Assembly: GCA_030524055.1 (NCBI GenBank)
Contig: JAUNHH010000007.1
Location: 1 to 64,000 of the forward strand
DNA from: Actinomycetaceae bacterium
GTDB lineage: Bacteria; Actinomycetota; Actinomycetes; Actinomycetales; Actinomycetaceae
Length of the DNA stretch: 64,000 nucleotides
Direction of reading: 5' to 3'
Part shown: positions 31,798 through 41,523 of the stretch, piece by piece
How positions within the stretch are numbered: the first letter of the stretch is position 1
How the letters are laid out: the number at the start of each line of letters is the position of its first letter
Translations under genes and position numbers: made by a program
The notes under the pieces: generated by a model
The model's input: the letters and a program-made list of their open reading frames with translations, nothing else
Told to the model about the DNA's origin: nothing
Database searches by the model: none

Positions 31798-34713
31798 ATG
31801 ATGACCGAGAATCTTCACGCACCGACCCGACGGACCTCTTTTGATGCGGAGCGTTTCCGCACGCCCACCACTGACGACCGGCCAGGTTTCCGCTGGTGGT
31901 GGATTTCCCCGCTACCCGCCGAGGAACTTGTTCGCGAATTGCGAGCCATTCATGAGGCGGGTTTTGGTGAGGTGGAGATTGCGTTCTCGCCCGGATTTTG
32001 GGCTGATGACGCGCAACGGGCGGCCCTGGGCGCAGTATTGCGTGAAGCGGAGGCGATTGGTATTCGCGTATCGATGACGCTGGGCGCTGCCTGGCCACTC
32101 CAAACCCCAAATACGCAGGCCGGCACCGAATTTGCTGCTAAAGAATTGCAATATGGGGTGGCATGGCTTGGCGGTGATGGCGCTGGCAGCGCTGCTCGCG
32201 AAGGACTAGACGAGGGCGGGGCAGCACCGACAACGGATGCGCCGATCCCTATTCCCCCTCCTTTCGACGAAGAGGAAGAGCGTCGGGCAGCCGAATTGGT
32301 TGGCCTGGTAGCCGCGCGCGTGCTGCGTCGAGGAAGCGACCCCTATTTCTTGCCGCCACCCCACCCCTTTGGGGCGCCCCGCTCTATTGGTGGCCCCGAC
32401 GACGCTACCCTCCTGGATGCTGAATCTTTTATTGACCTAACTGACCAGGTGGTCGATGGCGGCCAGGTGGCTGGCGCAGAGAAAATAGTGCGCTGGAGTG
32501 TGCCCGAAGGGGAGTGGGCCCTTATTTCCTTCTGGTCGCGGGATTGTGAGCAGGGGGTGACTTCATTCCTTGATGCGAATGCGGCCCGCGCAGCCTTGGA
32601 CTATCTCGCAGAGCATCAAATAGGCGAAGAGAATAGGGATATTCTGCGTCGCGTAGGTGCTGAATTATTCGAGGACTCCTTAGAGTTGAATGCGGATTCC
32701 CTATTCTGGAGCCCGGATTTCCTTGACCGATTCCGCGAATATCACGGCTACGATTTACGCCCCTATTTGCCTTTAGTTTTTGCTCACGGAATGTGCCGCT
32801 ATTGGGTGCCCAATGAGGAACCCGGCCCCGCATTTGACGTTGATGGCGATTTAGGATGCCGGGTCCGCAGCGACTATAACCGGCTGGTGACCGAACTGTA
32901 TATTAGTGACCACCTGCATTTACTTCACCAATGGTCTACTGATTTAGGATTGCGCCATAAATCTCAAGCCGCCTACGGGCAAAACCTTGATGTTACTCGC
33001 TCATTCCGCGAATTTGTGCGCGTTGGCGGACGGGCTGAAGGCGAATCCCTTAATGCGGGTGAACGTATGCCAATGCGTAGTGACGCACCCCTATGGCGCT
33101 ATTCCTTGGACTGGATGCGCCACGTTGTGGGGGGTGCTCACCAGGGCGGAGCATCGCGGATTTCCAGCGAATTAGGTGCCCAATTTGGGTGTGCCTTCAA
33201 CGTCGCATTGGAAGACTACCGGGGCCTGATGCATAAAGAATGGGCCAGTGGAATCACCAAGCCTTTCGTCCACGGATTTGCCACTCAAGATGAGGAAGCC
33301 CCGTGGCCTACACGATCCCGATTCTGGAATATTGTCGCCGAATCCTGGAATGACCAGCATTTCCCAGAATGGGGAAACTGGGGGGCTATGACGGATTATT
33401 GGGCACGGGCCACTGTTGCATTAGAAAGCGGAATTCCTCGCACAGATATTGCCGTGTATCGTGACGGATTTTTAACGACGGGCGCGCGGGGAAACCCAGA
33501 GGAAGATGCGACTGCTCCCGAGCGTTTAGTGGACTCCGAAGCGCTGGAAAAATGCGGATATAGCGTCCAATTTCTTGACCCCTTAGGCATTGAGGCGGGC
33601 GATGGCAGTGGGGACGTGCTTTTTGGTGACGGCCCGGCCTATCGCGCATTGGTAATTGATGAGCGTTCTTTCCCATTGCGAGCTGCGCGCGCCTTGAGCA
33701 CGGCAGTCCAGCGCGGGGTTCGCGTGGTGCTGGTCGGGCCGACCCCGGATAGTGATCGCGGGTGGGGAGGCAGCGACCACAGCAATAACGTGCGCCAGAT
33801 TTTTAGCGAGCTGCTGGAGGTGGATCGCCTTGTGCGCTGTGTTGATTCCTGGGAGGAGGTGCCCACAGCCCTGGCTGAGATTGGCGTGCATCCCCGCGTT
33901 TCTGTGAGCGCCCCAGGTGTGCTGAGCCAATATCGTGAACTCGACGATGGGGCGCTGGTCCTTCTTTACGCGCATGGGTTGGAAGGCTTTGACGGTGAGG
34001 TCACAGTGGAGCTGCCGGGGATTTCCGGTGGCGCAGCCACTGAACTTTTAGACCTGTGGTCTGGGCAGGCCGCGCCAATTCCCAGCAGCTCAGGGGAGGG
34101 ACAGGTCAGTATTCGCTTGCGCATCCATAGTGGTGAAGTAGCCCTGGTGCGGATTTGCCCCATTCACGAGGCCGGGGGCCCGCCTGGCGGGCTGGACGCA
34201 GAGAACACTGCGGTCACCCATATTGGCCCTGGTGGGAAGCTGCTTCCTGGCAAGGCCAGCAGTGATGAGAGCGAAGTGACCAATTGGTCGCTAAGAGTAG
34301 TCACTGAAGAACCCGGCGAATCCCGTACCCTCGAATTCCCCAGTCAAGGACCTGGCGACTGGCTCACTATTCCTGAATTGGCGGATATTTCCGGTGTGGC
34401 CACCTACCGCGCGCAGGCGCATATCCCCAACAATGCTTACCTGCGTTTAGGGGAGTTCCGAGGGTCTGTGCGAGTGCGCATTTCGGGTAGCGATAATTCC
34501 GCCATGGAATATGGGCCCTATTTTGCCTCTGGCACCCTTATTGATCTGCGCGATATTCCCGCAGGAGAAGCCGCTATTGAGATTGATCTGGCGACAACTT
34601 TGGTCAATGCCGCTGTCAAAGCCGAGATTCTTGACGGCGGACCATGGAAACTAGAGGTAGCTGCACAACCCAGTGGCCTTATTGGCGCAGTACATCTGGG
34701 CACATGGAGGTAA
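31798..34713 (+). CDS. GH106-type alpha-L-rhamnosidase
   Basis: A 971-residue protein. The start FRTPTTDDRPGFRWWWISPL followed by IHEAGFGEVEIAFSPGF is the signature opening of GH106 rhamnosidases. Central blocks include SLELNADSLFWSPDFLDRFR and GASRISSELGAQFG, and a C-terminal galactose-binding-like sandwich begins near GPGDWLTIPEL. No signal peptide, so intracellular. It should release terminal alpha-L-rhamnose from flavonoid or pectic glycosides. The start is one of two adjacent ATGs at 31798/31801. An exact 12-bp motif at 32210-32221 encodes DEGGAAP in a low-complexity linker, and a one-mismatch copy at 34166-34177 encodes HEAGG. Confidence 0.88.
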   Translation: MMTENLHAPTRRTSFDAERFRTPTTDDRPGFRWWWISPLPAEELVRELRAIHEAGFGEVEIAFSPGFWADDAQRAALGAVLREAEAIGIRVSMTLGAAWPLQTPNTQAGTEFAAKELQYGVAWLGGDGAGSAAREGLDEGGAAPTTDAPIPIPPPFDEEEERRAAELVGLVAARVLRRGSDPYFLPPPHPFGAPRSIGGPDDATLLDAESFIDLTDQVVDGGQVAGAEKIVRWSVPEGEWALISFWSRDCEQGVTSFLDANAARAALDYLAEHQIGEENRDILRRVGAELFEDSLELNADSLFWSPDFLDRFREYHGYDLRPYLPLVFAHGMCRYWVPNEEPGPAFDVDGDLGCRVRSDYNRLVTELYISDHLHLLHQWSTDLGLRHKSQAAYGQNLDVTRSFREFVRVGGRAEGESLNAGERMPMRSDAPLWRYSLDWMRHVVGGAHQGGASRISSELGAQFGCAFNVALEDYRGLMHKEWASGITKPFVHGFATQDEEAPWPTRSRFWNIVAESWNDQHFPEWGNWGAMTDYWARATVALESGIPRTDIAVYRDGFLTTGARGNPEEDATAPERLVDSEALEKCGYSVQFLDPLGIEAGDGSGDVLFGDGPAYRALVIDERSFPLRAARALSTAVQRGVRVVLVGPTPDSDRGWGGSDHSNNVRQIFSELLEVDRLVRCVDSWEEVPTALAEIGVHPRVSVSAPGVLSQYRELDDGALVLLYAHGLEGFDGEVTVELPGISGGAATELLDLWSGQAAPIPSSSGEGQVSIRLRIHSGEVALVRICPIHEAGGPPGGLDAENTAVTHIGPGGKLLPGKASSDESEVTNWSLRVVTEEPGESRTLEFPSQGPGDWLTIPELADISGVATYRAQAHIPNNAYLRLGEFRGSVRVRISGSDNSAMEYGPYFASGTLIDLRDIPAGEAAIEIDLATTLVNAAVKAEILDGGPWKLEVAAQPSGLIGAVHLGTWR
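32210..32221 (+). repeat. 12-bp dispersed motif (exact copy, inside GH106 gene)
   Basis: Encodes DEGGAAP in a Pro-rich linker. Confidence 0.9.
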
Positions 34714-34781
34714 CACTCTAGTAGGGCCGTTGGGTGGGGCAGGTGCCATATGGTGCTTGCCCTTACCTCTAATAATTTGAG

Positions 34782-34793
34782 CCCCGCCCTCGT
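34782..34793 (-). repeat. 12-bp dispersed motif (exact copy)
   Basis: In the gap between GH106 and DUF1593 genes, 18 bp before the start. Confidence 0.9.
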
Positions 34794-34810
34794 GAAATGG
34801 AGAAAAGGAA

Positions 34811-36301
34811 ATGACAACGATAACCGCACCGTTGCGGACAAAACCCCGCGTTATTGTTACTACTGATCCGGAACTGGATGACCTGAACTCCATGCTGCGA
34901 ATGCTGTTGCATGCCAATGAAATTGACCTGGTGGGGCTGGTTTATAGTGCCAGCGAGCCGCACCATAAAGGTAATCCGGAGCTGGGAATTTCCCCTCACC
35001 GATGGCCAGCAGAGGGCGAAATCCTGCATATTGATCAGGCCATTAATGCCTATGAAAAGGCCTATCCGAATTTGCGCGTCCATGATTCTCGTTATCCTAC
35101 GGCGGATGCTTTGCGTGCTTTAGTGGCAATGGGAAATGTGGATGAAGTGGGGGATATGCGCGAACCAACTCCTGGTTCTGACCTTATTGTCCGCGAGCTT
35201 TTAGCGGATGATCCTCGGCCTTTATTTCTGCAAGCCTGGGGCGGGTTGAATACAATTGCGCGGGCATTATTATCTGTCGAAGAAGAATATGGGGCAGCGC
35301 CGGATTGGGAAGATATTCGCGCGAGGATTATTGCCACTACTGTGCTGACGAGTTTCGGGGAACAGGATTCGACATTACGTGAATATATTCGACCCCATTG
35401 GCCGGGAATGGAACACCGTGAAGTGGCCACGACAACGTGGGGTTATTTTGCTCGGGCAACGGTGCGGGCCGGGGCGGAAACCCTAGGGGCGAAATGGCTG
35501 GCTGAGAATGTCACCAGTGTGGGGCCAATTGGCGGCGCCTACCGCGTGTGGGGTGACGGTGTGCAGATGGCTGATGGTTTCGATGCGGAAGACTATTTTG
35601 GGCTAGATGGGGTCAGTGAAGAGGAACTGCGCGAGCGCGGGTATATGGTGTGGGCGCCGCTGCAAGAAAAAGGGTCATGGATTAGCGAAGGTGATTCCTC
35701 GAATTTTGCTCTGCTTGTTGATAATGGGCTGAGGAATTGGGAGCATCCCGGGTATGGCGGCTGGGGATCGCTGCTCTGGGCCGATCCGAAGGTGCCTGGG
35801 CGGTGGCATTCTGAACTCAATTTAGGTGAGGTTTTTGCTGAGGATGCCGATAATTTTAATCCCGGAGAGATGGTGGCGAAGATGGCTGCCGATCCGGAAC
35901 CTGAACGACATGTGGCCATGTGGTGGCCTGCTATTCAGTCAGAATTTGCGGCCCGCCTGCGGTGGAGTGTGACTGAGCGTTATGAGGATGCGAATCATCC
36001 ACCTCAACTGAGGGTTGACGGTGGACTGGATCGGGAGATTGCGCCTGGAGGTTCTGTAGAACTGCAGGTTTCTGCGCTGGATCCTGATGGGGATGAGGTT
36101 TCTTTGCGCTGGTGGCAGTATGTGGAGGCGGGTACCTGTCTGGCACCGGTTGAGGTGCAGGATTTAGGTGATGGCCGCTGCCGCGTGAGTGTTGGAGGTG
36201 AGGCTGAGGTGGGCTCAACCATCCATATTCTTGCCGAAGGGGCCGACTCTGGCGTGCCCTCCTTTACACGGTGGGCTCGCATTATTCTTACAGTCAATTA
36301 A
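34811..36301 (+). CDS. DUF1593 protein (nucleoside-hydrolase-like plus Ig-like domain)
   Basis: A 496-residue protein. The N-terminal domain opens with RVIVTTDPELDDLNSMLRML, an Asp-rich calcium-site motif of the nucleoside-hydrolase fold seen in DUF1593/Sde182-type proteins. LFLQAWGGLNTIARALL follows. The C-terminal 90 residues (VSALDPDGDEVSLRWWQY, then TIHILAEGADSG) form a beta-sandwich typical of this family. It is the last gene of the GPH-GH3-esterase-GH43-GH106 operon. Relatives occur in polysaccharide-degradation loci, but the reaction is not established; cleavage of an N- or O-glycosidic bond is plausible. Confidence 0.8.
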   Translation: MTTITAPLRTKPRVIVTTDPELDDLNSMLRMLLHANEIDLVGLVYSASEPHHKGNPELGISPHRWPAEGEILHIDQAINAYEKAYPNLRVHDSRYPTADALRALVAMGNVDEVGDMREPTPGSDLIVRELLADDPRPLFLQAWGGLNTIARALLSVEEEYGAAPDWEDIRARIIATTVLTSFGEQDSTLREYIRPHWPGMEHREVATTTWGYFARATVRAGAETLGAKWLAENVTSVGPIGGAYRVWGDGVQMADGFDAEDYFGLDGVSEEELRERGYMVWAPLQEKGSWISEGDSSNFALLVDNGLRNWEHPGYGGWGSLLWADPKVPGRWHSELNLGEVFAEDADNFNPGEMVAKMAADPEPERHVAMWWPAIQSEFAARLRWSVTERYEDANHPPQLRVDGGLDREIAPGGSVELQVSALDPDGDEVSLRWWQYVEAGTCLAPVEVQDLGDGRCRVSVGGEAEVGSTIHILAEGADSGVPSFTRWARIILTVN

Positions 36302-36610
36302 CGAGGCCGGGGTGTGGGGTTGTTGGGGGAGCGGCTGGGTTGTGCCGCTCTGGCCGGTATGGGCACCCGCTTATTGCGCCTTGCAGGGTGCGCTGCTTTA
36401 TGGGAACCTCACGTCCTGCCCACCGGACCCGGTCCACAATGTGGGCATAGGTGATGGTCTTTTCCGCATGATTCTGCAGTAAATTGGCCATCCTAGAAAC
36501 TTCTCATGCGCTTTCAGGAGTAAAAGCTTCACTAAGAACGGATTTTCTGATTATGATGGTTTCCAGGCACGCGTTGTTGTGGGCCAACATAAAGAGGGGA
36601 GTCCATACCT
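36302..36610. other. 309-bp intergenic region with candidate terminator
   Basis: A one-mismatch 12-bp motif begins at the last base of the preceding stop (36301-36312). GAGCGGC-TGGGTTGT-GCCGCTC at 36329-36350 is a 7-bp perfect hairpin likely to end the glycosidase operon. The remainder is more AT-rich and must hold the promoter of the next gene, preceded by AGAGGGGAG. Confidence 0.5.
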
Positions 36611-39223
36611 ATGAAGCACATTGCTTTTGACGTCAATGTGGCGCAGAACCTCGTAGACGTGTGCGAGCGAAGAGCACAGTTGATGCGAGATCAGGGTGTG
36701 CCCCGCAGAGATAAAGCTGACGAGGCGTTAACTGAGTTCACAGGCACCTATGCTCAGTTATTTAAAGAGGCCTGCACTGTTGAAAATGAAGATCGGGTAG
36801 GTCTGGCTCGGGCATTGAATGAAGTGGCGGATCAGGTTAAGGAGGTGATTGCATCCGCCAAGAGGGAGGAAGAGCAACGGGAAATGGAGTTTCAGGCTCG
36901 CAAGTTAGGTGACGAGTTGCGTCGTACTGATCCATTTTTGACCCCCGGATTTCCCGAGCCCATTTTTGACTCTATCTATCCGCCGCATGTGTGGGTGGAC
37001 TATTCGCCGCGAGAGCGTACACGGGTAGTAGGAACACATAGTACTGAGGGTACTGTAAGCGCTAATCCTTCGACTTTGCGAAACTTTGTTTCGGACGCCC
37101 GTTCAGCTAACATGGCAATTGAATACCATTTGCGGGAGGTTTCGCGAGCCTGGGTTTCCTACGTGTCGGCTTGCGCATGGGCTGACCCCGGAGGGTTAAC
37201 TCTTATGACAGGCGGACTCCGCTATGTGGAGGAAAACCGTTTAGACGAGAATTGGATCGAGCGTATCGCCCAGGCCTTTGAAGATGCAGGCACAAATGGG
37301 CCACTTACAGAAGTTCAGATAACTGTAGGGGTAGTGAAGCATGATCACGCTCAAGTGCGGCGTCTGTTGGCTGATCCAACATTGACCCCTGAACAGCTGA
37401 AAGCCGTGACGGAACAGCTCGTAAAGGACCCAGCAATGGCAAATGTCGTCGCTGAGTACACAACTGCTCAAGTCAAATCACTTACTATCAACAGTGATGC
37501 TGAGCAGATCAAACGAGTGACAGCATTGCTAGAGGGCACTGCCACTAGTGCCCCAGCAAGTGCTGCCTTGTTGCAGAAACTTGAGGCCAAAGGTCTAGTT
37601 GATCGGGTAGGCCTGAGTGGTGGCTTGATTGAACGCGGACACCGAGATGAGGGTAAGGCGTACGCGGAAGCGCTGCGAGGTGTTTTCCGTACTGGTGAGC
37701 CGCACCTCGCTTCAATTGACCCGAAACTATCTGAAGACTACGCCGCTGCTCTTGTGGATAATGTTGCCACAGAAGAAAAGAGGGGCCCAACTGGTGGGAA
37801 TGATGTTTTTGCTTTATCTTTCCTCCTACATGACTCTCGCCTCTCCAAACCATTCTTGCTATCAATGGGGGCTGCCTTTGAACGAACAGAACAGCATTAC
37901 GAAGATGGATCAGGTGGATGGAGACGGCCGGAAATAGTCAGTGACGGAATGGTTTCATTGTTCCCTCCGGAAAAGATCCCAGCTATTCATGATCCGGGCG
38001 CATTTTACATGTCAGCGTTGGCAACAAATCCAGAAGCCGCACATACTTTCTTTGCTGGGGACCAGAATCTACCACGCGTCCGCTACTGGTTGCAGGACCG
38101 ACAATGGGGCCATGACGGTTTTGATGGCGTCTTATCGGCTGTCAGTGCTGCAACTACACAGGGTGGCTACGCAAAGACACCTGAATCCGCCAAATTAGTA
38201 TCTAGCACGGTGGTATATCTAACTAACCGAGGCAACTATTCGGAAGAATTGAGTCGACCGTATGCTAATAATGATCAGATGCTGCCGGGAGCGTTTGGGA
38301 AAAAAGGCGCTTTGAGTATGGTTCAGATCCTGGGACCATATATGCCCGCGGTTGAAGATGCAATCATGCGAAATCCTGCATACGACGGTGGATCTGAGGT
38401 TAACGTAGAGGCACCTCTTTCCAGGAGCGATTTACCTGGCATTAAGCTTGAACATATGCCTTTAATTAATACGGAGGATCTGACTAAGCTTACTAGGGTG
38501 ATAGTTTCTTCCGAAGATGGGCGAGTAGCGATGCATGATACTGTCGAAGACTATCAAGATCTCCGTTTTAGAGTTATTGCGCAGCAACTGTATGATCCCG
38601 ATAATCCTCACGATCCTGAGTATAAGGAGGAGCTAAAGAAGGCGGTAAATGCCTCGGCTCAAGTTGATGCCTTCCACATTAAGCAAATTGATGCTCTGGA
38701 TATCGGAAATGCGAAAAGTGCTGGCGGGGCTGTTGAGTCGTGGGTTGGTATAACTGGGGACTTAGCGAATAAAGTACCTTTTTCTTCTCTGGCGGGTCTG
38801 ACACCTGCGGGTAAGGGTGCAGTGGTTGTTGACTTTCTTGCTGAGCAAGTGATAAATCGAACGGAAGATGCACTTGTTGATGTAGCTACTCGCAGTGAAG
38901 ATATTGAGCTGGAAAATGCAAGGGAGGCTGCAGCCACAGTCGTTGCTGAGCGTCGCAATAGTGCAGTGAAGGTCTTCTATGAGGAAGGTGTTATAACCGA
39001 AGAAAGAATTAATGAGCTTGCGGTTGGGCATGGTCGTTCGCCAGAAGAGGTGAAAAATTGGATTCTCAAAGGCTATTCACCTCCCTCGGACCCTGAGATG
39101 AAGAAGGTTGCTAGTGCTGCTTATGACAGTATTATGCGCGATTTAGGTAATAGCGAGCTCGAGATGATTGAGTATGAGCAAATTTATAATGATCAGTTCC
39201 AGCAATTCTATCCTGAGAAATGA
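36611..39223 (+). CDS. Large WXG-like/DUF6571-like helical protein, putative secreted effector
   Basis: An 870-residue, mostly helical soluble protein with no signal peptide. The first 100 residues (FDVNVAQNLVDVCERRAQLM, then helix to VKEVIASAKREEEQREME) look like an ESX/LXG-type helical hairpin, followed by several hundred residues of helices and a charged C-terminus. It resembles large WXG-superfamily proteins of Actinomyces relatives, tentatively DUF6571. I see no clear toxin active site. The stop overlaps the first of three lipoprotein genes, indicating coupled expression. The gene has a lower apparent GC content than its neighbours and lacks the 12-bp motif. Confidence 0.5.
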   Translation: MKHIAFDVNVAQNLVDVCERRAQLMRDQGVPRRDKADEALTEFTGTYAQLFKEACTVENEDRVGLARALNEVADQVKEVIASAKREEEQREMEFQARKLGDELRRTDPFLTPGFPEPIFDSIYPPHVWVDYSPRERTRVVGTHSTEGTVSANPSTLRNFVSDARSANMAIEYHLREVSRAWVSYVSACAWADPGGLTLMTGGLRYVEENRLDENWIERIAQAFEDAGTNGPLTEVQITVGVVKHDHAQVRRLLADPTLTPEQLKAVTEQLVKDPAMANVVAEYTTAQVKSLTINSDAEQIKRVTALLEGTATSAPASAALLQKLEAKGLVDRVGLSGGLIERGHRDEGKAYAEALRGVFRTGEPHLASIDPKLSEDYAAALVDNVATEEKRGPTGGNDVFALSFLLHDSRLSKPFLLSMGAAFERTEQHYEDGSGGWRRPEIVSDGMVSLFPPEKIPAIHDPGAFYMSALATNPEAAHTFFAGDQNLPRVRYWLQDRQWGHDGFDGVLSAVSAATTQGGYAKTPESAKLVSSTVVYLTNRGNYSEELSRPYANNDQMLPGAFGKKGALSMVQILGPYMPAVEDAIMRNPAYDGGSEVNVEAPLSRSDLPGIKLEHMPLINTEDLTKLTRVIVSSEDGRVAMHDTVEDYQDLRFRVIAQQLYDPDNPHDPEYKEELKKAVNASAQVDAFHIKQIDALDIGNAKSAGGAVESWVGITGDLANKVPFSSLAGLTPAGKGAVVVDFLAEQVINRTEDALVDVATRSEDIELENAREAAATVVAERRNSAVKVFYEEGVITEERINELAVGHGRSPEEVKNWILKGYSPPSDPEMKKVASAAYDSIMRDLGNSELEMIEYEQIYNDQFQQFYPEK

Positions 39224-39972
39224 TGATGTTCGCTTCGTCTAAGACAGTAAATCTTGCTCTCCTTGCCACGCTAACCTTGATTTGCTCGGCATGCTTTCAG
39301 TATGCCCCAGACGCCACAGATGTTGCTCGGCCCGAGCTGTTGACGGTCAATGAGGTGATGGCGGGGTCGGGGGAAGTTCTTCCTGAACCGGTATGGGGGC
39401 GGGCTACAGGATGTAATCCAGATGGAGGTCTTGTTCCTCGCATTCCCTTTGAGGCTCCCGCCCCGAATATGATTAGTTTTGCGCAAGGGGATCGGAGTGT
39501 GACCGTTGCAGTTTGGGAAGATGACGATGGTATGTATGCTCGAGATGTAATTAATATTAATAAGAAAATACGTGACCCTATCTGTCTTCTGGGGTCTGAT
39601 GGGTCATCAGGGTCACCCAAAGGCGAGCGTTCTCATCTGGATTGGCGTGTTTTTCCTTTGGATTTCGGGGAAGGGACTGCTGCTTTTCGGTCGGTTCAAT
39701 GGAGCAGTCCCCCTGGTTCCCCTGCTCCGCCAGAACCCATTTCGGCTGAGGGGATACATTTCTATTCTGCTGCTCAGGCATATGGAATAGTGCAAGGCAA
39801 GTTTGTAATGGTGATAATTGCCACTACGTCCTCTGAGCCTCCTTCTGAAAAGGAACTTCGTGCGTTGTGGGATGCTCAGGTGGCGAAGGTGCGTTTTCAT
39901 GATGCTGTTGTTCGCAATCATGAGGTGCAGAGTTCTCAAAGCGGTTCCGTCAATGCGCCTGTAAGTTGGTAA
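39220..39972 (+). CDS. Tandem lipoprotein paralogue 1
   Basis: A 250-residue predicted lipoprotein: hydrophobic signal (about residues 8-23) ending at CSAC, an acceptable lipobox. The mature domain has RPELLTVNEVM, an ATGCNPDGG block, FAQGDRSVTVAVWEDDDG, a DWRVFPLDFGEGTAAFRS block and LWDAQVAKVRFHDAV near the end. It shares all of these with the next two genes. The start overlaps the stop of the large helical protein. I do not recognise the family. It could be an immunity, receptor or adhesion partner of that protein. Confidence 0.75.
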   Translation: MMMFASSKTVNLALLATLTLICSACFQYAPDATDVARPELLTVNEVMAGSGEVLPEPVWGRATGCNPDGGLVPRIPFEAPAPNMISFAQGDRSVTVAVWEDDDGMYARDVININKKIRDPICLLGSDGSSGSPKGERSHLDWRVFPLDFGEGTAAFRSVQWSSPPGSPAPPEPISAEGIHFYSAAQAYGIVQGKFVMVIIATTSSEPPSEKELRALWDAQVAKVRFHDAVVRNHEVQSSQSGSVNAPVSW

Positions 39973-39984
39973 GCGAGGTAGGTG

Positions 39985-40767
39985 ATGAGCGTTGGCTTTC
40001 TTGATCGTCCTTGGATGATCAGTGTTGCCTTAACGCTCCTATTGACGATCTCTGGGTGTCATGGTGATAGTTCGGCATCGGGTGGGTTATCTGGCTTGCC
40101 CGGCGGTTCTTCGGAGATGCGTGTGCCGCCTCGCGTGGAGTTGTTGACTCTAGATGAGGCGCTTGGTGGTGACGGTGTTTTGTCGCCTTTGCCGGGTCTT
40201 GATGAGTCAACAACCTGCGGTCCGGATTGGGGGTATATTTTCCCTCCCACGGAAGGTGAGGCCACTCCGGACACTGTGCAATTTGATCAAGGTGATCGTT
40301 GGATAGCGCTGGGTGTGTGGGACAATCATGATGGGCGGAATACTTCTCGCTTTCAAGGTATCGTGGATCGTCTTCCAACAGAGATGTGCCGCTTGGGGCG
40401 TAACAGTTCTGAAGCCGCTAGCGAAAGCAGCATTGATTGGCGTGTGTACCCGGTGGATATGGGTAAGGGGTTGGTTGCTTTTCAGGCGGTTGAGTGGTCT
40501 CTTACCACTGGGGATGTGCCGCCTTCAACGCCTGTGCCGCGAGAAGATCTTCAGGTGCGCTCAACCGCGCGTGTCTATGGGATTGTTAATGGGAAGCTTG
40601 TGATGGCGCGGATTAGTCATTACAAGGCTGAGGCACCATTACCTGAGGACCTTAAAGTCTTGTGGGATGCTCAGGTGGCGAAGGTTCGCTATTACGATTC
40701 CATTAAGCGCACTAAAGAGGTGCTCGGGCCGCAAAGTGCTTCTACTGACGCTCTACAGAGCCAGTGA
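39985..40767 (+). CDS. Tandem lipoprotein paralogue 2
   Basis: About 260 residues with signal peptide and canonical lipobox ISGC. The same domain follows as in its neighbours: LLTLDEALGG, FDQGDRWIALGVWDNHDG, IDWRVYPVDMGKGLVAFQAV and LWDAQVAKVRYYD. ATG at 39985 is favoured, with GAGG 7 bp upstream; a GTG at 39982 is in frame. It is separated by 12 bp from paralogue 1 and directly abuts paralogue 3. It is more diverged than 1 and 3 are from each other. Function unknown. Confidence 0.75.
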   Translation: MSVGFLDRPWMISVALTLLLTISGCHGDSSASGGLSGLPGGSSEMRVPPRVELLTLDEALGGDGVLSPLPGLDESTTCGPDWGYIFPPTEGEATPDTVQFDQGDRWIALGVWDNHDGRNTSRFQGIVDRLPTEMCRLGRNSSEAASESSIDWRVYPVDMGKGLVAFQAVEWSLTTGDVPPSTPVPREDLQVRSTARVYGIVNGKLVMARISHYKAEAPLPEDLKVLWDAQVAKVRYYDSIKRTKEVLGPQSASTDALQSQ

Positions 40768-40779
40768 GTGGGATGGGTG

Positions 40780-41523
40780 ATGGGTAATCTTGGGTTTGGT
40801 ATTGTTCGGCTTGTTGCCGTGGTTTTGCTTGGCGGACTGTTCGTGTGTTCTGGATGTTCGGCGCCTAGTGCTGCTGATGCTGCTCGTCCTGAGTTGTTGA
40901 CTGTGGATGAAGCGATGAGTGGGCAGGCTGAGATGGTTGCGAAGCCGGTATGGAGAATGGCGACTGATTGTGGGCCCGATGGCTGGACAACTTTCCCTTC
41001 CTATACGGGTTCAGATCTTGTCACGTTCAAGCAGCCTGGTCGCAGGGTGACTCTTGGTGTGTGGGAGGACGATCCTGATCGGTATTCGCTTGCCCTTGAT
41101 GATATGAAGGGGCGCATGGATGACCTGTATTGCCTGTCAAGAAGGGAACATGAAGCGAAGTCGCCAGACGGTAATGTCAATAATCTCGCGGATGATTGGC
41201 GCGTATATCCACTGGATTTTGGGGAAGAGGTCGCCGCTTTCCGGTCGGTGACATGGCGAAAGGAGGATGGGCCACCTCCGTCAACACCAACGCCAACTGA
41301 AAAAGTGCATATCTATTCCACGGCACGAGCCTATGGGGTTGTGGATGGAAAGTTCGTGATGGCGACAATAGACTCGTTAGGTCCAGAACCTCCCTCTGAA
41401 AGGGAACTTCGTGGCTTGTGGGATGCTCAGGTGGCGAAGGTGCGTTTCCATGATGCGGCAAAAGAAAGTAGGAAACGCCTTGCTCCACAGAGCGGTTCTA
41501 TTGGTACCCCAGCAAGCGAATGA
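40780..41523 (+). CDS. Tandem lipoprotein paralogue 3
   Basis: About 247 residues, signal peptide with lipobox CSGC, then AARPELLTVDEAMSG, VTLGVWEDDPDRY, DDWRVYPLDFGEEVAAFRSV and LWDAQVAKVRFHDAA. An identical 26-bp DNA stretch spanning the LWDAQVAKV codons occurs in all three paralogues (39865, 40660 and 41416), evidence of recent duplication or gene conversion. The start could also be GTG at 40768 or 40777. The 3' end overlaps the convergent AAA ATPase gene by 26 bp. Confidence 0.75.
   Translation: MGNLGFGIVRLVAVVLLGGLFVCSGCSAPSAADAARPELLTVDEAMSGQAEMVAKPVWRMATDCGPDGWTTFPSYTGSDLVTFKQPGRRVTLGVWEDDPDRYSLALDDMKGRMDDLYCLSRREHEAKSPDGNVNNLADDWRVYPLDFGEEVAAFRSVTWRKEDGPPPSTPTPTEKVHIYSTARAYGVVDGKFVMATIDSLGPEPPSERELRGLWDAQVAKVRFHDAAKESRKRLAPQSGSIGTPASE

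Noticed and set aside
36294-36491. 65-codon minus-strand frame in the gap before the large WXG-like gene
   Set aside because: No ribosome site or family similarity; it covers the terminator and motif after the DUF1593 gene.
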